From Deltaproteobacteria bacterium (GTDB taxonomy: Bacteria; Myxococcota; Polyangia; Haliangiales; Haliangiaceae): a stretch of 19,631 nucleotides of DNA. Location: contig JAGSPR010000120.1 of NCBI GenBank assembly GCA_018262455.1, positions 1 to 19,631 of the forward strand, written 5' to 3'. Every line of letters begins with the position of its first letter. The stretch's first letter is position 1. Under the pieces are notes generated by a model. It did no database searches and had not been told where the DNA came from. It saw only the letters and a list, made by a program, of their open reading frames with translations. The translations under genes were made by a program, and so were the position numbers. This document shows, piece by piece, positions 18,502 through 19,631 of this stretch.

Positions 18502-18728
18502 TTTCGCGATCGAAATGATTTCAGAAGGCAGAGCACGCGCGCATACGAACGGTCGATCGATGAACGATCGCACCACCATCGTGCCGCAGCGTGAGCTCTG
18601 TATCGAAGATGCCCCCTGGGGCAGCGCTGGACGACGTCGTCCAGTCGCTGCGAATCCCCTTGCCGCATCCCGACTGGTGCTCCGACCAGACGAGCTCGGA
18701 GAGTTCCAACACTCCAAGGTTCTCCACG
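18502..18728 (+). promoter_or_regulatory. Structured 5' leader of the helicase gene
   Basis: The 312-base gap 18417-18728 has no gene I can support. It contains a series of stems: TTTCG-CGAT-CGAAA at 18502-18515, GCCCC-CT-GGGGC at 18611-18622, a long inverted repeat at 18621-18651, and two competing stems, CTGGT/ACCAG (18674-18689) and CTCCGA/TCGGAG (18680-18701). The AAGG ribosome site at 18716-18719 follows. A weak 5-bp hairpin, TGGGC-AACAT-GCCCA, at 18430-18444 lies before the promoter, after the preceding gene. Confidence 0.5.
18621..18651 (+). repeat. Long inverted repeat with 18-base perfect palindrome
   Basis: CTGGACGACGTCGTCCAG (18627-18644) is a perfect palindrome. It is extended by GCAGCG on the left and CGCTGC on the right with one unpaired T, giving arms of 15 bases. 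In RNA it would form a strong stem. As DNA it could be a dimeric regulator's operator. Confidence 0.8.
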
Positions 18729-19631
18729 ATGACCAACGAAACGACGCCACACGGAAACGGTGTGGCGGACCCAAATCCGGCCGCGCTCGCGGCAATTGAT
18801 CAGCTCTCCACCAGCACCGTCCTCGCCCCCGAGCCCGATGCCCTCGAGGCTGCGCCTGTCGCGCCGCCCGCTCCCAGCTTCGACGATCTGGGGCTCCACC
18901 CGGACATCAAGCAAGCGCTCGATGACATGGGGTACTTCACCCCGACGGCGGTGCAGACCGCCGTGTTCAAGCCGGTTCACGAGGGCAAGGACCTGCTGGT
19001 CCAGTCCCGCACCGGTACGGGCAAGACCACCGCGTTCGGTCTGCCGACGATCAACAAGCTGGTCCCGACGCACCGCGCGCCGCAGGCGATGATCCTGTGT
19101 CCGACCCGCGAGCTCGCGCTGCAAGTGTCGCGCGAGCTGCAGCTGATCGGCAAGCACCGCGGCGTGCTCGTCGAGACGCTCTACGGCGGCGCGCCGATCG
19201 GTAATCAGATCCAGGCGCTCAAGAGCGGCGTCCACGTCGTCGTCGGCACGCCCGGTCGCGTGCTCGACCACATCGGCCGCCGCACGCTCGACTGCAGCAA
19301 CATCTCGACGTTCATCCTCGACGAGTGCGACGAGATGCTCTCGATGGGCTTCCTCGAGGACATCGAGCGGATCGCGTCGAACATCCCAGAGAAGAAGCAG
19401 ACCCTGCTGTTCTCGGCGACGATGCCCGAGGAGGTCGCGCGGTACTCGCGCCGCCACATGCGCGCGCCCGAGCAGATCTCGCTGTCGCGAGACAGTGTCT
19501 CGGTCAGCGACATCCACCATGCCTACTACATCGTCAGTGGCATCGCGCGGAGCCGCGACCTGCTGAAGATCCTCTACGCCGAGAACCCCGAGAGCGCGAT
19601 CATCTTCTGCAACATGCGCGACGAGACCACG
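18729..19631 (+). CDS. DEAD-box-family RNA helicase with DECD motif II, N-terminal part
   Basis: From ATG 18729, 301 residues are visible before the window ends. A 50-residue Ala/Pro-rich N-terminal extension is followed by a Q-motif (G-Y-F-T-P-T-A-V-Q, 68-76), motif I S-R-T-G-T-G-K-T at 93-100, motif Ia P-T-R-E-L-A at 125-130 and T-P-G-R at 174-177. Motif II is D-E-C-D at 198-201 and motif III S-A-T at 229-231. The start of the second RecA domain follows (I-I-F-C-N). These proteins unwind short RNA duplexes with ATP and help in ribosome assembly, mRNA decay and cold adaptation. The DECD box replaces the usual DEAD. AAGG lies 9 bases upstream of the ATG. The long structured leader suggests control at the RNA level. 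The C-terminus, which would separate DeaD-like from RhlE-like proteins, is missing. Confidence 0.93.
   Translation, partial: MTNETTPHGNGVADPNPAALAAIDQLSTSTVLAPEPDALEAAPVAPPAPSFDDLGLHPDIKQALDDMGYFTPTAVQTAVFKPVHEGKDLLVQSRTGTGKTTAFGLPTINKLVPTHRAPQAMILCPTRELALQVSRELQLIGKHRGVLVETLYGGAPIGNQIQALKSGVHVVVGTPGRVLDHIGRRTLDCSNISTFILDECDEMLSMGFLEDIERIASNIPEKKQTLLFSATMPEEVARYSRRHMRAPEQISLSRDSVSVSDIHHAYYIVSGIARSRDLLKILYAENPESAIIFCNMRDETT

Noticed and set aside
18515..18799. A plus-strand frame across the helicase leader (M-I-S-E-G-R and M-N-D-R-T-T starts)
   Set aside because: No ribosome site, it overlaps the helicase start out of frame and shows no recognisable domain. A small real gene is not fully excluded.

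Overview
The window is GC-rich DNA with long shadow frames on both strands. It carries many small exported lipoproteins, a eukaryotic-type Ser/Thr kinase beside an FHA/GAF sigma-54 activator, and an IF3 with a long acidic tail like the Myxococcus xanthus Dsg protein. Together these suggest a member of the Myxococcota (former Deltaproteobacteria), perhaps near the Haliangium/Kofleriaceae lineage. The phylum call is inference, and the family-level call is weak.

Left end (1-2467): a truncated lipoprotein gene on the minus strand is divergent from a secreted M43-type zinc metalloprotease (+). That protease gene is convergent with a broken di-haem cytochrome c peroxidase gene. Minus-strand core block (2468-9907): in transcription order it reads infC - rpmI - rplT - pheS - pheT - ihfA - tRNA-Pro(GGG) - surE - two small Cys-containing lipoproteins - the peroxidase remnant. 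The infC to ihfA part keeps the order known from E. coli. Its junctions hold several stem-loops: two mutually exclusive hairpins upstream of rpmI, a terminator-like hairpin just before pheS, and a very stable C6-GCAA-G6 hairpin before ihfA.

Middle (9908-11677): a plus-strand lipoprotein with a helix-hairpin-helix-like segment is followed by a strong inverted repeat and a minus-strand tRNA-Val(GAC) with a clear promoter.

Plus-strand signalling block (11720-16209): three abutting or overlapping genes encode a membrane Ser/Thr kinase, a TPR membrane protein, and an FHA-GAF-AAA+-HTH sigma-54 activator. The tight spacing suggests one signalling unit, in which the kinase senses something outside the cytoplasm and the activator changes transcription. 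The FHA domain lacks the usual phosphothreonine-binding residues, so how the signal passes is unclear. Two translationally coupled lipoprotein genes follow, the second carrying a frameshift.

Right end (18417-19631): a structured 5' region with a likely promoter leads into a DEAD-box-type RNA helicase whose motif II is DECD. The gene runs off the window. I saw no CRISPR array, insertion sequence, phage gene or rRNA.
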